A stretch of 64,000 nucleotides of DNA from Paenibacillus alvei DSM 29 (GCF_000293805.1 NZ_AMBZ01000001.1:186001-250000); one strand, 5' to 3'; shown: positions 41,409 to 51,226, numbered from the stretch's first letter. Program-made: numbers and translations. The notes: generated from the sequence alone by a model not told the origin.

Positions 41409-41425
41409 AGGGACATTTTGTCCCT
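41409..41425. repeat. Short perfect inverted repeat in LacI/glycosyltransferase gap
   Basis: AGGGACA-TTT-TGTCCCT, a 7-base stem with 3-base loop, in the 272-base gap between the divergent LacI and glycosyltransferase genes. Without a following T-run on the plus strand it is not a clear terminator; it may be an operator. Confidence 0.4.
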
Positions 41426-41512
41426 GACCAACGGCAATTGTTCTGCATTATATATACAAACATAAGATCATCCAATCCGCTATGTGTCGGAGCTTTGTGG
41501 AGGGACTTTCAG

Positions 41513-42199
41513 ATGAATTATATTCTTGGCATTTTTTATGTCAACCGGCTCGATTTATTAGTTCAGGCACTTGCGAGCATTCAGCCTTGTTGGCCGCATA
41601 CAGTCGTTATCGACAACTCCAGCAGCCGCGATCTCCGCCGGGAAACCTCCCTTTCTTCCATCGTGTCTATTTATGAGCCTCCTATCCCTTTTTCACATAG
41701 CCAATCCCAAAATATGCTGCAGAAATGGGGCGCAGAGAGGAACTGCGATGCCGTGCTGTATATGCATTCTGATGCAGAAGCACTTAAAGGGGTTCCAGAA
41801 GCATTATTATCGACAATTGCAGCTTGGCAGCAAGTAGGTTACAAATGGGGAATTGCCTTCACGAATCTGGATACACTCGCTGCTTTTCAGATGGAGGCGA
41901 TAAAGACTGCCGGCCCGTGGGATACGCTGCTGCCGATGTACTTTTCCGATCAAGATTGGTATCGGAGAGTAGTATTGTCAGGCTACCCAATCATTCATAC
42001 TGGGCTTCAAGTGACTCATCATAATACCGGGGCGTCAACGGTGAAGTCTGATCCGCTCCTATCCCACCTCCATCAAGTTACCTATCCCTTATATCAGCGA
42101 TACTACGAAATCAAATGGGGCGGTTCATTGGGGCAAGAGACATACCAACTTCCTTTCAATCATTTTCCTCTTAATCCCGTAGATCACTATCTCCTGTAG
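41513..42199 (+). CDS. Glycosyltransferase family 2-like protein
   Basis: A 228-residue GT-A fold protein. It opens MNYILGIFYVNRLDLLVQAL, has VVIDNSSS typical of GT2 enzymes, and AVLYMHSDAEAL in the place of the DxD metal site. The later YFSDQDWYRRVVLSG with the ED/QDW-like segment fits the acceptor-activating region. It probably adds a sugar to a surface glycan. The start is ATG 41513 after GGAGGGAC. It lies 74 bases before a WcbI-type gene on the same strand, making a two-gene unit of polysaccharide modification. Donor and acceptor are unknown. Confidence 0.75.
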   Translation: MNYILGIFYVNRLDLLVQALASIQPCWPHTVVIDNSSSRDLRRETSLSSIVSIYEPPIPFSHSQSQNMLQKWGAERNCDAVLYMHSDAEALKGVPEALLSTIAAWQQVGYKWGIAFTNLDTLAAFQMEAIKTAGPWDTLLPMYFSDQDWYRRVVLSGYPIIHTGLQVTHHNTGASTVKSDPLLSHLHQVTYPLYQRYYEIKWGGSLGQETYQLPFNHFPLNPVDHYLL

Positions 42200-42273
42200 C
42201 TTGATCCCGAATACGAACCGCAAGCATGGATTGACATTCTGCCTGCATAGGCAAGACAAAGGGGGTTCAGTCG

Positions 42274-43092
42274 ATGAAAAAATGTATTGTATTCGGGAAT
42301 TGCCACGTGTTTCCGATACGCAGGTATTTGATGTCTTCACACACATTCCGTTATAGTTATAAACTGCTTGAGATACTTCCTATTCAAGGTTGCAATCAAG
42401 AAATTGGCGTAGGCGATCATCTTCTGGGCGAATGCGATCTGTTCATTTACATGAGAACGAGCGACGCTTATGGTCCGTATTTGTCCAGCGAGTATTTGTT
42501 AAGCAAGCTCCCAGAGCGATGCGTAAAAATCAGCATAGGCAATGCCTACTTTAAGACCTATTACCCGCAATTTACTTTCGATAACAAGGATACCCTTTAC
42601 GGATACGAGGATCAGAATGTTATCCGATTGTTAAAGAAAGGGGAAAGCAAAGAACGAATCGTCGCGCTGCTGTCTGATGAGCAATTTTATTCAGCCCAGC
42701 AATTGCACATAATCCATACTGACTTCATGAACAACCTCCGCCAACGGGAGATCGGCATCGATATTCCGCTTGCGAATTTCATCGAGCAGCATTATCAGAA
42801 GGAGCATCTGTTTTGCACGGTCTGCCATCCTCGATACCATATTATCCGTTACTTAGCGATGAACATTTTGCAGAGAATCGGAATTTCCCCGCTCGAAATT
42901 GCGAACGCCTTTTATGATGTCGATTTTATTGATTTGATTCATCCTATTTATCCAAGCGTCATCAAGCATTTGAACCTAAAATTTCTGCAGCCGGGTGCCC
43001 GTATCTATTCGCTGGGAGACGAGAAATTCTCCTTCCAGGAATATATTGCGCGGTACGTGGATATTCACAGCAAGGAGCTGCAACTGGTGTAG
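42274..43092 (+). CDS. WcbI-type polysaccharide biosynthesis protein
   Basis: A 272-residue protein with the N-terminal GNCH motif (residues 8-11) of the WcbI family, a putative acyltransferase fold involved in capsular polysaccharide. Middle and C-terminal parts (IHTDFMNNLRQREIGIDIPL, VCHPRYHIIRYLAMNIL) match the family's general layout in which a His follows the Cys/His pair. Enzymatic activity has not been settled for the family. ATG 42274 follows AAAGGGGGTT. With the preceding glycosyltransferase it forms a small glycan-modifying unit; no larger capsule locus is present. Confidence 0.78.
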   Translation: MKKCIVFGNCHVFPIRRYLMSSHTFRYSYKLLEILPIQGCNQEIGVGDHLLGECDLFIYMRTSDAYGPYLSSEYLLSKLPERCVKISIGNAYFKTYYPQFTFDNKDTLYGYEDQNVIRLLKKGESKERIVALLSDEQFYSAQQLHIIHTDFMNNLRQREIGIDIPLANFIEQHYQKEHLFCTVCHPRYHIIRYLAMNILQRIGISPLEIANAFYDVDFIDLIHPIYPSVIKHLNLKFLQPGARIYSLGDEKFSFQEYIARYVDIHSKELQLV

Positions 43093-43134
43093 GGTTCGCA
43101 TAATCTCGTCGGAAGTGACTCTGATCAGATGTAA

Positions 43135-43166
43135 AAAAATCAGAGAGCAACCAGCTCTCTGATTTA
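43135..43166. terminator. Bidirectional terminator between WcbI and YcdB-like genes
   Basis: AAATCAGAGAGC, 5-base loop, GCTCTCTGATTT, with A- and T-rich flanks. It lies between convergent genes and suits both. Confidence 0.85.
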
Positions 43167-43193
43167 TTCTGCTGAAAGAGCGCCTAAGGCCTC

Positions 43194-44231
43194 TTATTTC
43201 GCAACGATTTCTCTGTTTAGTACGAAGACCTTTCCTTTTTCATTTATAGCTGCCAAAATGCTTGGACTGCCCTCTTTCAAAAACGTATAGTTGTTATCCT
43301 CTACCTTTACTTGGTATCCTGTCACGTCGATGCCGAATATTTTCTTAATCATCGGATTCATTGTTTTTATGGCTTCCGCAGCAGTATACTTTGGCTTGGC
43401 GAACTTCTTCTTCAACTCTTCCCTGGAGCTATAAACTGGTCTTTCTGCCCCCAAAGAAATATTCTGTACCTTACTCGTTGCCGCCTCAACCCTTACGTTT
43501 ATTGACTGCTCGTTATTTTGAGTGAATAAATAAAGGTCAGCCCCTTCCCCTACAAAGCGTTGGACGGAATCGAACGCTATCTTCTTTCCGCCGGTTAATG
43601 CTCCTGCTGCCTGTTGAGCAGCTTGGACAGCCCTCTGATCAACCTTAGACTTCGGCACATTATAAATTGCCATCTGCACTTTGCCGCTTTTCGCGTCGAT
43701 GGCAAGATGGTAAGGACCTAACGTACTGATTTCGCCGCTTGCTCCATGAATGTTCAATTTTGTAATATCGTCATACGAGAGACTCTTCTCTGTTTCTGTG
43801 ATGGCTGCCTTGATCTTTGTCCGGATGCCCTCGTCCAAGGAAGAGAGTTGAGGATCGAGTCTGATTTGATAGATTTCGCCGGTTTGTGCTTTGATCGTAA
43901 CCTCGGCAGCAAATATTTTCTCCTCTCCCTTTACGGGATACGTTACGGTTCGATAGGCTTTCGAATAAAGAGTAGGCTCTTTTTTCCCATCGATTTTATA
44001 CGAATACCGAACGCCCTCAAAATCGATTTCTCCATTTACGAACGGCTTCAAAGCTTCCTTCGCCTTCTCCACCAACTCCTTGTCCAAATCCTTAACGGTC
44101 TGTGTGAATCCCGGCTCGCCTTGTTGTTTGGAGTTGGCCGCTGCTGCCGCAGCGGATGTCGGTGCCGGAATAGAGGCCATAAACAGCGCCGCCGCGGTTA
44201 CGGATAAAAGAAATACGTTCCATCGTTTCAT
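43194..44231 (-). CDS. Secreted YcdB/PepSY-like protein
   Basis: A 345-residue exported protein with a signal peptide (~1-30, VFLLSVTAAALFMASIPAPT) and repeated PepSY/YcdB-like units. Each unit has a helix plus strands and ends in K-x-(N/S)-(I/L)-x-L (for example EAATSKVQNISLG and AKSGKVQMAIYNV). It lies in the same direction downstream of a sigma-factor/anti-sigma pair and of a paralogue broken by a stop codon. It may be an extracytoplasmic partner of that ECF system, but its function is unknown. ATG 44231 follows AGGAGG at usual spacing. Confidence 0.72.
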   Translation of the reverse strand: MKRWNVFLLSVTAAALFMASIPAPTSAAAAAANSKQQGEPGFTQTVKDLDKELVEKAKEALKPFVNGEIDFEGVRYSYKIDGKKEPTLYSKAYRTVTYPVKGEEKIFAAEVTIKAQTGEIYQIRLDPQLSSLDEGIRTKIKAAITETEKSLSYDDITKLNIHGASGEISTLGPYHLAIDAKSGKVQMAIYNVPKSKVDQRAVQAAQQAAGALTGGKKIAFDSVQRFVGEGADLYLFTQNNEQSINVRVEAATSKVQNISLGAERPVYSSREELKKKFAKPKYTAAEAIKTMNPMIKKIFGIDVTGYQVKVEDNNYTFLKEGSPSILAAINEKGKVFVLNREIVAK

Positions 44232-44329
44232 GAATAAATCCTCCTATATCAACTTCCTAAATTAGTTTCACCCAAAATTTTATTCGGCGCTTTACCTTGA
44301 GCCTATATCCGGAGCTTTTCCGGCTTCCA

Positions 44330-45322
44330 TTAGTTCCTCTTGCCATTCTCAGGTAACAGACTGATGCTGAAGCAATTCCCTTTCAAGTCCACTCTTGCTT
44401 CTATCGCAGGACTGCCTTTTTTCGTAAAGGAAAATTTATTTCCGTATTTCGACTCCTGCTTCACCCCGTACCCACTCAAGCTTATATTGAATAAAGACTT
44501 TGATTTGGCTTCTACCGCAGCTTTCACCTTCTTGATGTCTAAATCCGCATATGCTTTGTCTTTGTCAGGAACATCTATTTTCTTTAAGAGAACATCATAG
44601 ATTTTGCCCGTAACAGCACCGATCTCCAGACCTACCCACTGCTCTTCATTGCCGCCGTCAATTCGCCATACGTAGGAATTCTCTTTCATTTACGGATCTT
44701 TGTTCACGAACTTGTGCAGTTGAGCTTTCGTTAATACTGGATTTCCGCCATTCGAAAACTTCTTCAAGGCTGCTTCTGCATTTTTCCGTATCGAAGCATC
44801 TATGTTCTTATAGGCGTAGTCAATATAAGCGGTATGATCCTGATCCGTCATGGACGCGGCAAAATCCTCACCCAGCATCGAAATACGGGTTTGACCCGAG
44901 GACTTATGTATATCTACCTGTTTCGGTGCATACTTCCGTTTATGATTCAATTCATTAAGCAAGCCCAACATCTTGTTTTGCTTGGTCTTATCTAATTGAG
45001 CGAAGGTGAGGCGCAGGTTCAAAAATATAATTTCCTTCGTGTTCTTGCTCATCATCATATTCCCTAAATTGTCTTTGAAAGTAATCGTCAAGTTCGATCC
45101 TTCCATGATCACATCGGCCTCAGCGATAGACAAGCCTAACAAATCACGAACCTCTTTTTTAATTTTCTCTTGGATTTCCTTATCCAAATCTTTTAGCTTT
45201 ATCGTTTTTTGCTCACTTGCCTGTGTGACCTTCTTCGTCGCATAGGATTCCGTTTCCGGTAAGGCTGTCAGCACAAGCGCTGCTGCCGCCATGCACATCC
45301 ATACTTTATTCCATGATTTCAT
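44330..45322 (-). pseudogene. YcdB/PepSY-like secreted protein interrupted by an in-frame stop
   Basis: Two adjacent frames in the same phase make one paralogue of the next gene. The N-terminal part starts at ATG 45322 (after AAGGGAG) with a signal peptide (MCMAAAALVLTALPET). It reads to a TAA at 44690-44692 after FVNKDP. The same frame then goes on, beginning MKENSYVWRIDGG. The break falls inside the domain: the paralogue reads through this position (RFVGEGADLYLFTQNN against KFVNKDP, stop, MKENSYVWRIDGG). The two parts together make 329 residues, like the intact paralogue (345). A point mutation giving TAA is likeliest; TAAATG might allow re-initiation, but no ribosome site precedes the ATG. 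Confidence 0.8.
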
Positions 45323-45373
45323 TTGAAATTGCTCCCTTCGCATTGTCTGTTTGCGTTCAGCTATTTTGTGTAC

Positions 45374-46798
45374 CTATTCCGTTACAGGGATTGTCATTTC
45401 CAAGTCCTTGATATAATCCACGAGTGGAATATCCTCCGTCACGAATGTCAGCTTCTGATCGGGCGATACTTGGTCAAATTCCGCGACAAAGCCATAATTC
45501 TCGGGATCGACCACCCGAATTTGCTTTTTGTTGAGCAAATGCCCTTGCTCGTCTTCCACATGTAAATAACGACCGTTACCAAACGGATTGTCGCCAACCT
45601 TGTTGTAATAGACAAATAATCTGTCGCCCTTCCATTTCATGCGCGTCACTTCCAAACTTCCGGCCGCTCCTTGGCTGAGAATCAGTGGCTTATCTTCGCT
45701 TGGCATCTCGGTAACCGTAGTTTTATTCTGAGACAATGGATTCTTGGAGATTCTTATGAAATATGGCTTTACCGTAATTGATTTCGGTGGATGTTGAAAC
45801 GGTGCGAAATTGAAATCCAACGTGCTGTGCATAACCTCATTAATCAGCGTCCCCGTCCCTCCGCCTCCATTAACAAGTTCAAGCTCAATTCCACGATCAT
45901 CTATAATGGCAACGTGAGACTCGATGTACATCAACGACTCCTCCTTCATGAAGTGTTGTGGATATGTATATTTCAATATCACTTGAGTTGAAGCTTCCGA
46001 CATCACGATTTTGTCTACTTTCATCGTCGTCTCTCCGTACTTTCTAACCATGTCAGATGTGATGGTTCGCGAAGGGACTTTTTTCACAGGAAAGCTGAAT
46101 TCAAATCGCTCCTGCTCCATTCCCTCCAAGAACACAAACAGCTTCAATTCAAACTCATCGGGCAGGTTCCAGTTAGGCCTAAAATTAATGACACTGTTTA
46201 CCGTCTTGCCGTCTTCCGACAGGATGCGATCCCGTAAACTGTTCGCAAAATGATCGAGTTCTCCGTCAATCACCAGCTTTACTTGTTCAATTTTTCGCCC
46301 TGGCGCCGGCTGAACAAAGCCCACGGATAATCTCGTCCCATCGTAGATGACCTTGGATACTTTCAGCGTTTCTCCGTTAAGCGTCATGCTTTGATTGACA
46401 TCTTCGACGAGCCCCTTTTCATCCGCTGCCTGCAATCCTAAATCTCCAGCAATCGTGAACACGGTATTCAGAAGTGGAATCTTCTTCAAGGTCTGCGCCA
46501 TCACCGGCGACACGAACCCAGAGCCGATAATGCCCATGCCGATAAAAGACACCGCTGCCGTAATGATGGCGACTTGGCGCATGCGTCTCTTTTTTCGGCT
46601 TGCCGCATTCGATCGCAGTGCTTGAACGGACTGCTCTACACTCTGCTTTACAACATCAGGCACAGCGTCCTTCTTAGCTGCAAGCTCTCGAAGCTTCGCA
46701 TAGGTAGCGTCGTATTGCTGCCGCACCACACCTGGAACCTCGCGAGGCTTATTGGCAGCCGCCTGCTTGAGCACATGCTCCATATCAACATGTTTCAT
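45374..46798 (-). CDS. DUF4179-domain anti-sigma factor
   Basis: A 474-residue protein. A short cytoplasmic N-terminus (~75 residues, Ala/Lys-rich helices) is followed by one membrane helix (~80-100, VAIITAAVSFIGMGIIGSGF) and a large extracytoplasmic beta-rich region with DUF4179 (LKKIPLLNTVFTIAGDLGLQ) and a DUF5643-like tail. DUF4179 proteins are the usual membrane partners of ECF sigma factors in Bacillales and hold the sigma factor until a signal is sensed outside. It overlaps the upstream sigma-factor gene by 14 bases, implying coupled translation. The start is ATG 46798 behind GGAAGGG. Confidence 0.83.
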   Translation of the reverse strand: MKHVDMEHVLKQAAANKPREVPGVVRQQYDATYAKLRELAAKKDAVPDVVKQSVEQSVQALRSNAASRKKRRMRQVAIITAAVSFIGMGIIGSGFVSPVMAQTLKKIPLLNTVFTIAGDLGLQAADEKGLVEDVNQSMTLNGETLKVSKVIYDGTRLSVGFVQPAPGRKIEQVKLVIDGELDHFANSLRDRILSEDGKTVNSVINFRPNWNLPDEFELKLFVFLEGMEQERFEFSFPVKKVPSRTITSDMVRKYGETTMKVDKIVMSEASTQVILKYTYPQHFMKEESLMYIESHVAIIDDRGIELELVNGGGGTGTLINEVMHSTLDFNFAPFQHPPKSITVKPYFIRISKNPLSQNKTTVTEMPSEDKPLILSQGAAGSLEVTRMKWKGDRLFVYYNKVGDNPFGNGRYLHVEDEQGHLLNKKQIRVVDPENYGFVAEFDQVSPDQKLTFVTEDIPLVDYIKDLEMTIPVTE

Positions 46799-47327
46799 AG
46801 TCGCCCTTCCTTTCAAAAGGATTGTCCATCACCTTCGCCAACGCTGCACGGGCCCGATGCAAGCGCGACTTAATCGTTCCTTCCGACGTATCAAGCAGCT
46901 CCGCTATATCTTTCACAGACATGTCCTCAAAATAATGCAGCGAAATAACGATACGATGATTATCCTCCAACCGATCAATCTCCGCGATCAGATCTAAATA
47001 CTCGATATGCTCATCATCCGCAGCAGTTGCCGACTTCATTGGAAGATCAGCCATAACGACAACCCGCTTCTGCTTGTTGACTAATTGGTGACATTCATTC
47101 ATCAAAATACGAAACATCCATGTCTGGAAGTAAGCAGGCTCTCGCAAGGTATGTATCGCGCGAAACGCCTTGAATATCGCCTCTTGAATCACGTCGGCGC
47201 AATCCTCATCCCGCTTCAAGATGGAACGTGCTACCCGATATAAACTGCGCTCCATCCCAGTAATAAGCCGAATAAATGCTTCGCAATCTCCCTGCTGTGC
47301 CAGCCTTACTTCGTCTACCGTTAGCAC
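46785..47327 (-). CDS. ECF RNA polymerase sigma factor
   Basis: A 180-residue group-4 sigma factor. Region 2 is in residues ~10-80 (YRVARSILKRDEDCADVIQEAIFKAFRAI), with the core-binding helix and -10-reading segment. Region 4 is ~120-170 (HRIVISLHYFEDMSVKDIAELLDTSEGTIKSRLHRARAAL). There is no region 3. It is co-transcribed with a DUF4179 anti-sigma factor and two YcdB-like secreted proteins. The start is GTG 47327 after AGAGGAGG. The target promoters are unknown; a GGAACC at 47395-47400 (minus strand) might be part of an autoregulatory -35, which is weak evidence. Confidence 0.88.
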   Translation of the reverse strand: MLTVDEVRLAQQGDCEAFIRLITGMERSLYRVARSILKRDEDCADVIQEAIFKAFRAIHTLREPAYFQTWMFRILMNECHQLVNKQKRVVVMADLPMKSATAADDEHIEYLDLIAEIDRLEDNHRIVISLHYFEDMSVKDIAELLDTSEGTIKSRLHRARAALAKVMDNPFERKGDYETC

Positions 47328-47483
47328 ATTTATAATCCTCCTCTAGATTTGAATAAGCTTATTCTATTTCGTTAGATTGGCTATGAAGGAAGTTGGTTCC
47401 ATCTACACGATATTTAATTTTGGAATCTCATATTTTTCTGAGTAATGGAAAATTCACCTGCCACATATATACTGAATATATAA

Positions 47484-47497
47484 ATATCAATTGATAT
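47484..47497 (+). promoter_or_regulatory. Palindrome upstream of TetR-serine hydrolase operon
   Basis: ATATCAATTGATAT is a perfect 14-base palindrome 46 bases before the TetR start codon, in the promoter region. It is a plausible autoregulatory operator for that TetR protein. Confidence 0.45.
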
Positions 47498-47543
47498 GTA
47501 TCAGACGATATTTCATTGGATACCCACTGGGGAGGAACGAGCT

Positions 47544-48113
47544 ATGCCGCCTAAGACTAAATTTTCGCGGGATACGATCATTGATGCCGCCTTCAACATT
47601 GCCATGCGAGAAGGAATTTACAGCATTACAATCCGCAAGGTCGCGGAATATCTGGGAAGCTCAATTGCGCCTATTTATGTCAACTTCACAGATGTCGGAG
47701 AGCTCATTCAAGAGGTCGTAAAGCGTATTTTTGCTTTCAGCGACGAATATCTTCTCAGTCAGGATACGGGACAGCCTTTCCACGACATTGGTGTTGCCAC
47801 TCTCCGCTTCGCTCGCGAATACCCGCTGCTGTTCCGCGATATGGTCATGAGACCGAACCCCTATTTGCAGCATGAGCCTAACGAAATGAATGGATTTATC
47901 GACAGAATGAAAACCGATCCGGAGCTTACCGATTTCACAGATGAAGAGCTTATACCTATCCTGCTTAAAATGCGAATATTCACGTTAGGTCTGTCCGTCA
48001 TGACCGCAAATGGCCTGCTGCCGGAAGGCTTCAACGACATTGAGGTCATGGACAGTACATCCGCCGATATCATCGCTGCCGCCCGCATGCGGCAGAAAGG
48101 GGAACGAAAATGA
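47544..48113 (+). CDS. TetR family regulator
   Basis: A 189-residue regulator with an N-terminal HTH (RDTIIDAAFNIAMREGIYSITIRKVAEYLGSSIAPIYVNF; first 45 residues) and a helical ligand-binding region. The start is ATG 47544 behind GGGGAGG; upstream in-frame codons would precede that site. Its stop overlaps the start of the serine hydrolase gene by four bases (ATGA), so the two are co-translated and the hydrolase is a likely target. A palindrome in the promoter supports autorepression. The ligand is unknown. Confidence 0.85.
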   Translation: MPPKTKFSRDTIIDAAFNIAMREGIYSITIRKVAEYLGSSIAPIYVNFTDVGELIQEVVKRIFAFSDEYLLSQDTGQPFHDIGVATLRFAREYPLLFRDMVMRPNPYLQHEPNEMNGFIDRMKTDPELTDFTDEELIPILLKMRIFTLGLSVMTANGLLPEGFNDIEVMDSTSADIIAAARMRQKGERK

Positions 48114-49195
48114 ATCGTCAGGAAGCAATGAAACAAATTGAGCGGCAGTTTAGAGGCGTTATACAACGCAATCGCAAGCTTCACAATGCCTATTTCCTCG
48201 TGCATTGCGAGCCCTTGGGCATTCATTTGAACATTGCGGAAGGCAAGACACGAGACCAGTCAGCCCTTCCACAGCAACGCTATTATATTGCCAGCATAAG
48301 CAAGCTGTTTACCTCAGTACTTATCGCGATGCTCGCAGAAGAAGGCAAGCTCTCCTACGAAGACCCTATCCATCGTTACCTTCCCCCTGATCTGATGCAC
48401 AAGCTGCATATTTACAAGGGAACTGATTACTCCAATCAAATCCAAATCAAGCATCTGCTCAGTCATACCTCCGGATTACATGATTACTTCGAGGATCGAC
48501 CTAAGCAAGGCCCACGAATGCTCGATCTGTTCACCTCGGAGCCTTCGCGCCAATGGACGCCGCAAGAGGTCATCCAATGGTCCAAGGAGCATTTAAAGTC
48601 GCATTTCCCTCCCGGTCAGGGAATTCATTATTCGGACACCGGATACCACTTATTAGGCCTACTCATTGAAAGCATTACATCCACTCCGCTCCATGAGGCG
48701 TTTCGGCATTACCTCTTTGAACCGCTGCAGCTCCATCATACGCATATGGCTTTTTATTCAATGCCGGCTGAAGAAGATCCTTACCCCATAGCCGACTTAT
48801 ACGCCGATCAGACCGTTATCACCGATTACAAAAGCATCAGTATGGAGTACGCAGGCGGTGCCTTGATTTCGACCTCCGATAATTTGCTGACATTTATGAA
48901 GGCCCTTACGGGCGGAAAACTGATATCCGCGGACAGCTTCCAGCGGATGCAAGTATGGACGAAGTTCAGACCGGGTGTGGACTATGGCTACGGCATTGTC
49001 CGTTTTCGGACTGTCCCACTCTTTCTCCCTGCAAAGTATAATGTGTGGGGCGCATGGGGCTATTCCGGAACCTTTATGTTCTACCACCCTGCTCTTGATG
49101 CCTATCTGATTGGCAGCTTAAATCAACTGCGATCCACCGCCAAGGCAGTTCGCATCATGTTCAAAGCCATCGACGTCCTTCTGAGATGCAAATAA
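48110..49195 (+). CDS. Serine hydrolase of the beta-lactamase (class C/PBP-like) family
   Basis: A 361-residue cytoplasmic-looking enzyme (no signal peptide) with the active-site SISK (Ser62-x-x-Lys65), the Tyr-Ser-Asp motif YSDTGYHLLG (Tyr173), and GYGIVRF and GYSGTFMFY near the end in place of the KTG box. Such proteins are DD-peptidase or esterase-like and often hydrolyse small esters; antibiotic resistance cannot be inferred. It overlaps the TetR gene by four bases and is followed by a terminator. Confidence 0.82.
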   Translation: MNRQEAMKQIERQFRGVIQRNRKLHNAYFLVHCEPLGIHLNIAEGKTRDQSALPQQRYYIASISKLFTSVLIAMLAEEGKLSYEDPIHRYLPPDLMHKLHIYKGTDYSNQIQIKHLLSHTSGLHDYFEDRPKQGPRMLDLFTSEPSRQWTPQEVIQWSKEHLKSHFPPGQGIHYSDTGYHLLGLLIESITSTPLHEAFRHYLFEPLQLHHTHMAFYSMPAEEDPYPIADLYADQTVITDYKSISMEYAGGALISTSDNLLTFMKALTGGKLISADSFQRMQVWTKFRPGVDYGYGIVRFRTVPLFLPAKYNVWGAWGYSGTFMFYHPALDAYLIGSLNQLRSTAKAVRIMFKAIDVLLRCK

Positions 49196-49203
49196 CAAAC
49201 GCA

Positions 49204-49240
49204 AAAACCCGCTGCCAGCGTTAAGGCCGACAGCGGGTTA
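49204..49240. terminator. Terminator between serine hydrolase and htpG
   Basis: AACCCGCTG ... CAGCGGGTT with a 16-base loop that can also pair internally. It lies between convergent genes and has A/T-rich flanks. Confidence 0.7.
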
Positions 49241-49281
49241 TCATCCATCATGTTTCATTGTTATCGAAGAAGACCTCTTCG

Positions 49282-51159
49282 TTACACCATAATTTTGCAC
49301 ATATCGTTCGTGAATTCTACCGGATCCTGCAGCGGCAAGCCTTCAATCAAGAGCGCTTGGCTGTACAGCAGGTTCGTATACAGACTCAGCTTCTCTTGAT
49401 CGGATGCATGAGCGTTCTTCAGGGATTGGAATACCTCATGGTTGACGTTGATTTCGAGCACCTTGTCGGCTTTCACCGCTTGGTTGTTCGGCATTGCGTT
49501 CAACACTTTTTCCATCTCGATGGAGACTTCCCCTTCCGCAGACAGGCATACTGGATGGGACTTCAAGCGCTTGGAAGCTTTAACGCTCTTCACCTTGTCC
49601 TTCAAGATGTCCTTCATCGCCTCGAACAGTTCCTTGTTCTCGTCTTGTTCGTCAGCAGACTTGTCATCGCCATCGGACTCGATACCGAGATCGCCGCTCG
49701 ATACGTTCTTGAATTCTTTCTCCTTGTACTTCATGAGCATCTTAATTGCGAACTCATCAATGTCGTCTGTGAAGTACAGAATCTCATAGCCCTTATCCAA
49801 CACAAGCTCAGTTTGCGGCAGCTTCTCGATGCGTTCGATTGATTCGCCAACTGCGTAGTAAATGTATTTCTGATCTTCTGGCATTCTTGCTACGTACTCA
49901 TCAAGCGATACCAGCTTCTTCTCCTTGGAGGAGTAGAACATGATCAGGTCTTGCAGCACATCCTTGTTCATGCCATACTCGCTGTACACACCATACTTTA
50001 ACTGTCTGCCGAACGATTGGAAGAACTGTTCATACTTCTCTCTTTCGTCCTTCATCAAGGATTGCAACTGGCTCTTGATCTTGTTCTTGATGTTCTTCGC
50101 GATCAAGCTCAATTGACGATCATGCTGGAGCATTTCGCGCGAGATGTTCAAGGACAAATCTTCGGAGTCGACCATCCCTTTCACGAAGCTGAAATAGTCA
50201 GGAAGCAGCTCCGCACATTTGTTCATAATCAAGACACCGTTTGAGTATAGCTCCAGCCCTTTTTCATACTCCTTCGTGTAATAGTCGAATGGTGTATTTT
50301 CTGGAATGTACAAGATCGCGTTATATACAACGGCGCCGTCTGCGCTGATATGAATGTGCTTGAGCGGCTTGTCGAAGCCGTAGCGTTTCTCATTATAAAA
50401 ATTCTCATAGTCCTCTGTCGTCAGTTCGTTCTTGTTTTTGCGCCAGATTGGAACCATGCTGTTGATCGTTTCTTCTTCCTGATACTCCTCAAGCTCCTTG
50501 TCATCGTCTTCCTTCGGACGATGCTTCTTCACGTCCATCTTAATCGGATAACGGATGAAGTCCGAATATTTCTTAATGATCGATCTCAGACGATATTCTT
50601 CCAAATATTCGTCGTACTGATCTTCCTCCGTGTTAGGCTTGATTTTCAAAATGATGACGGTACCCGGCTCATCCTTTTCGCTCGGCGTAATCGTGTATCC
50701 GTCCACGCCCTTCGATTCCCATTTAAACGCCTCATCGCTGCCGAACGCCTTACTAATAACGGTTACGACATCAGCAACCATGAATGCGGAATAGAAGCCT
50801 ACACCGAATTGACCGATAATGTTATGGCCGTCCTTCGCTTCGTTCTCCGTCTTAAAGGCAAGGGAACCGCTCTTCGCGATGATACCAAGGTTGTTCTCCA
50901 GCTCTTCCTTCGTCATCCCGATCCCTGTATCGGCTATTGTCAACGTACGACTCTCTTTATCTACCGATACTTTGATGAAGTAATCTTCTTTATTGAATAC
51001 CACACTGTCATCGGACAAGGCCTTATAGTACATTTTGTCGATCGCGTCGCTTGCGTTGGAGATAAGCTCTCTAAGGAAGATTTCGCGCTGCGTGTAGATC
51101 GAGTTAATCATCATTTCCAACAAACGCTTGGATTCTGCTTTGAATTGCTTCTTAGCCAT
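49282..51159 (-). CDS. htpG: HtpG, molecular chaperone of the Hsp90 family
   Basis: A 625-residue Hsp90 homologue. The N-terminal ATPase domain has the family signature ([20 protein letters not shown]), [11 protein letters not shown] and [15 protein letters not shown]; middle and C-terminal dimerisation domains follow. It refolds client proteins in the cytoplasm in an ATP-dependent way. Length is typical (~625). ATG 51159 follows AGAGGAG. A perfect CIRCE element lies between promoter and start codon, so HrcA should repress it. In B. subtilis htpG is not in the HrcA regulon, so control differs here. Confidence 0.97.
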   Translation of the reverse strand: MAKKQFKAESKRLLEMMINSIYTQREIFLRELISNASDAIDKMYYKALSDDSVVFNKEDYFIKVSVDKESRTLTIADTGIGMTKEELENNLGIIAKSGSLAFKTENEAKDGHNIIGQFGVGFYSAFMVADVVTVISKAFGSDEAFKWESKGVDGYTITPSEKDEPGTVIILKIKPNTEEDQYDEYLEEYRLRSIIKKYSDFIRYPIKMDVKKHRPKEDDDKELEEYQEEETINSMVPIWRKNKNELTTEDYENFYNEKRYGFDKPLKHIHISADGAVVYNAILYIPENTPFDYYTKEYEKGLELYSNGVLIMNKCAELLPDYFSFVKGMVDSEDLSLNISREMLQHDRQLSLIAKNIKNKIKSQLQSLMKDEREKYEQFFQSFGRQLKYGVYSEYGMNKDVLQDLIMFYSSKEKKLVSLDEYVARMPEDQKYIYYAVGESIERIEKLPQTELVLDKGYEILYFTDDIDEFAIKMLMKYKEKEFKNVSSGDLGIESDGDDKSADEQDENKELFEAMKDILKDKVKSVKASKRLKSHPVCLSAEGEVSIEMEKVLNAMPNNQAVKADKVLEINVNHEVFQSLKNAHASDQEKLSLYTNLLYSQALLIEGLPLQDPVEFTNDMCKIMV

Positions 51160-51226
51160 GAATAAAAATCTCCTCTCGTATTTTCATTTCTTTGCATATT
51201 AGGCATTTGTCATAGTAGGTTATGAA

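Noticed and set aside
47395-47400. GGAACC as an ECF autoregulatory -35
   Set aside because: No matching -10 at the expected spacing, so it is mentioned only as weak evidence.
50350-51165. 271-codon plus-strand frame antisense to htpG
   Set aside because: htpG is certain on the other strand; the frame is hydrophobic nonsense without a start site.
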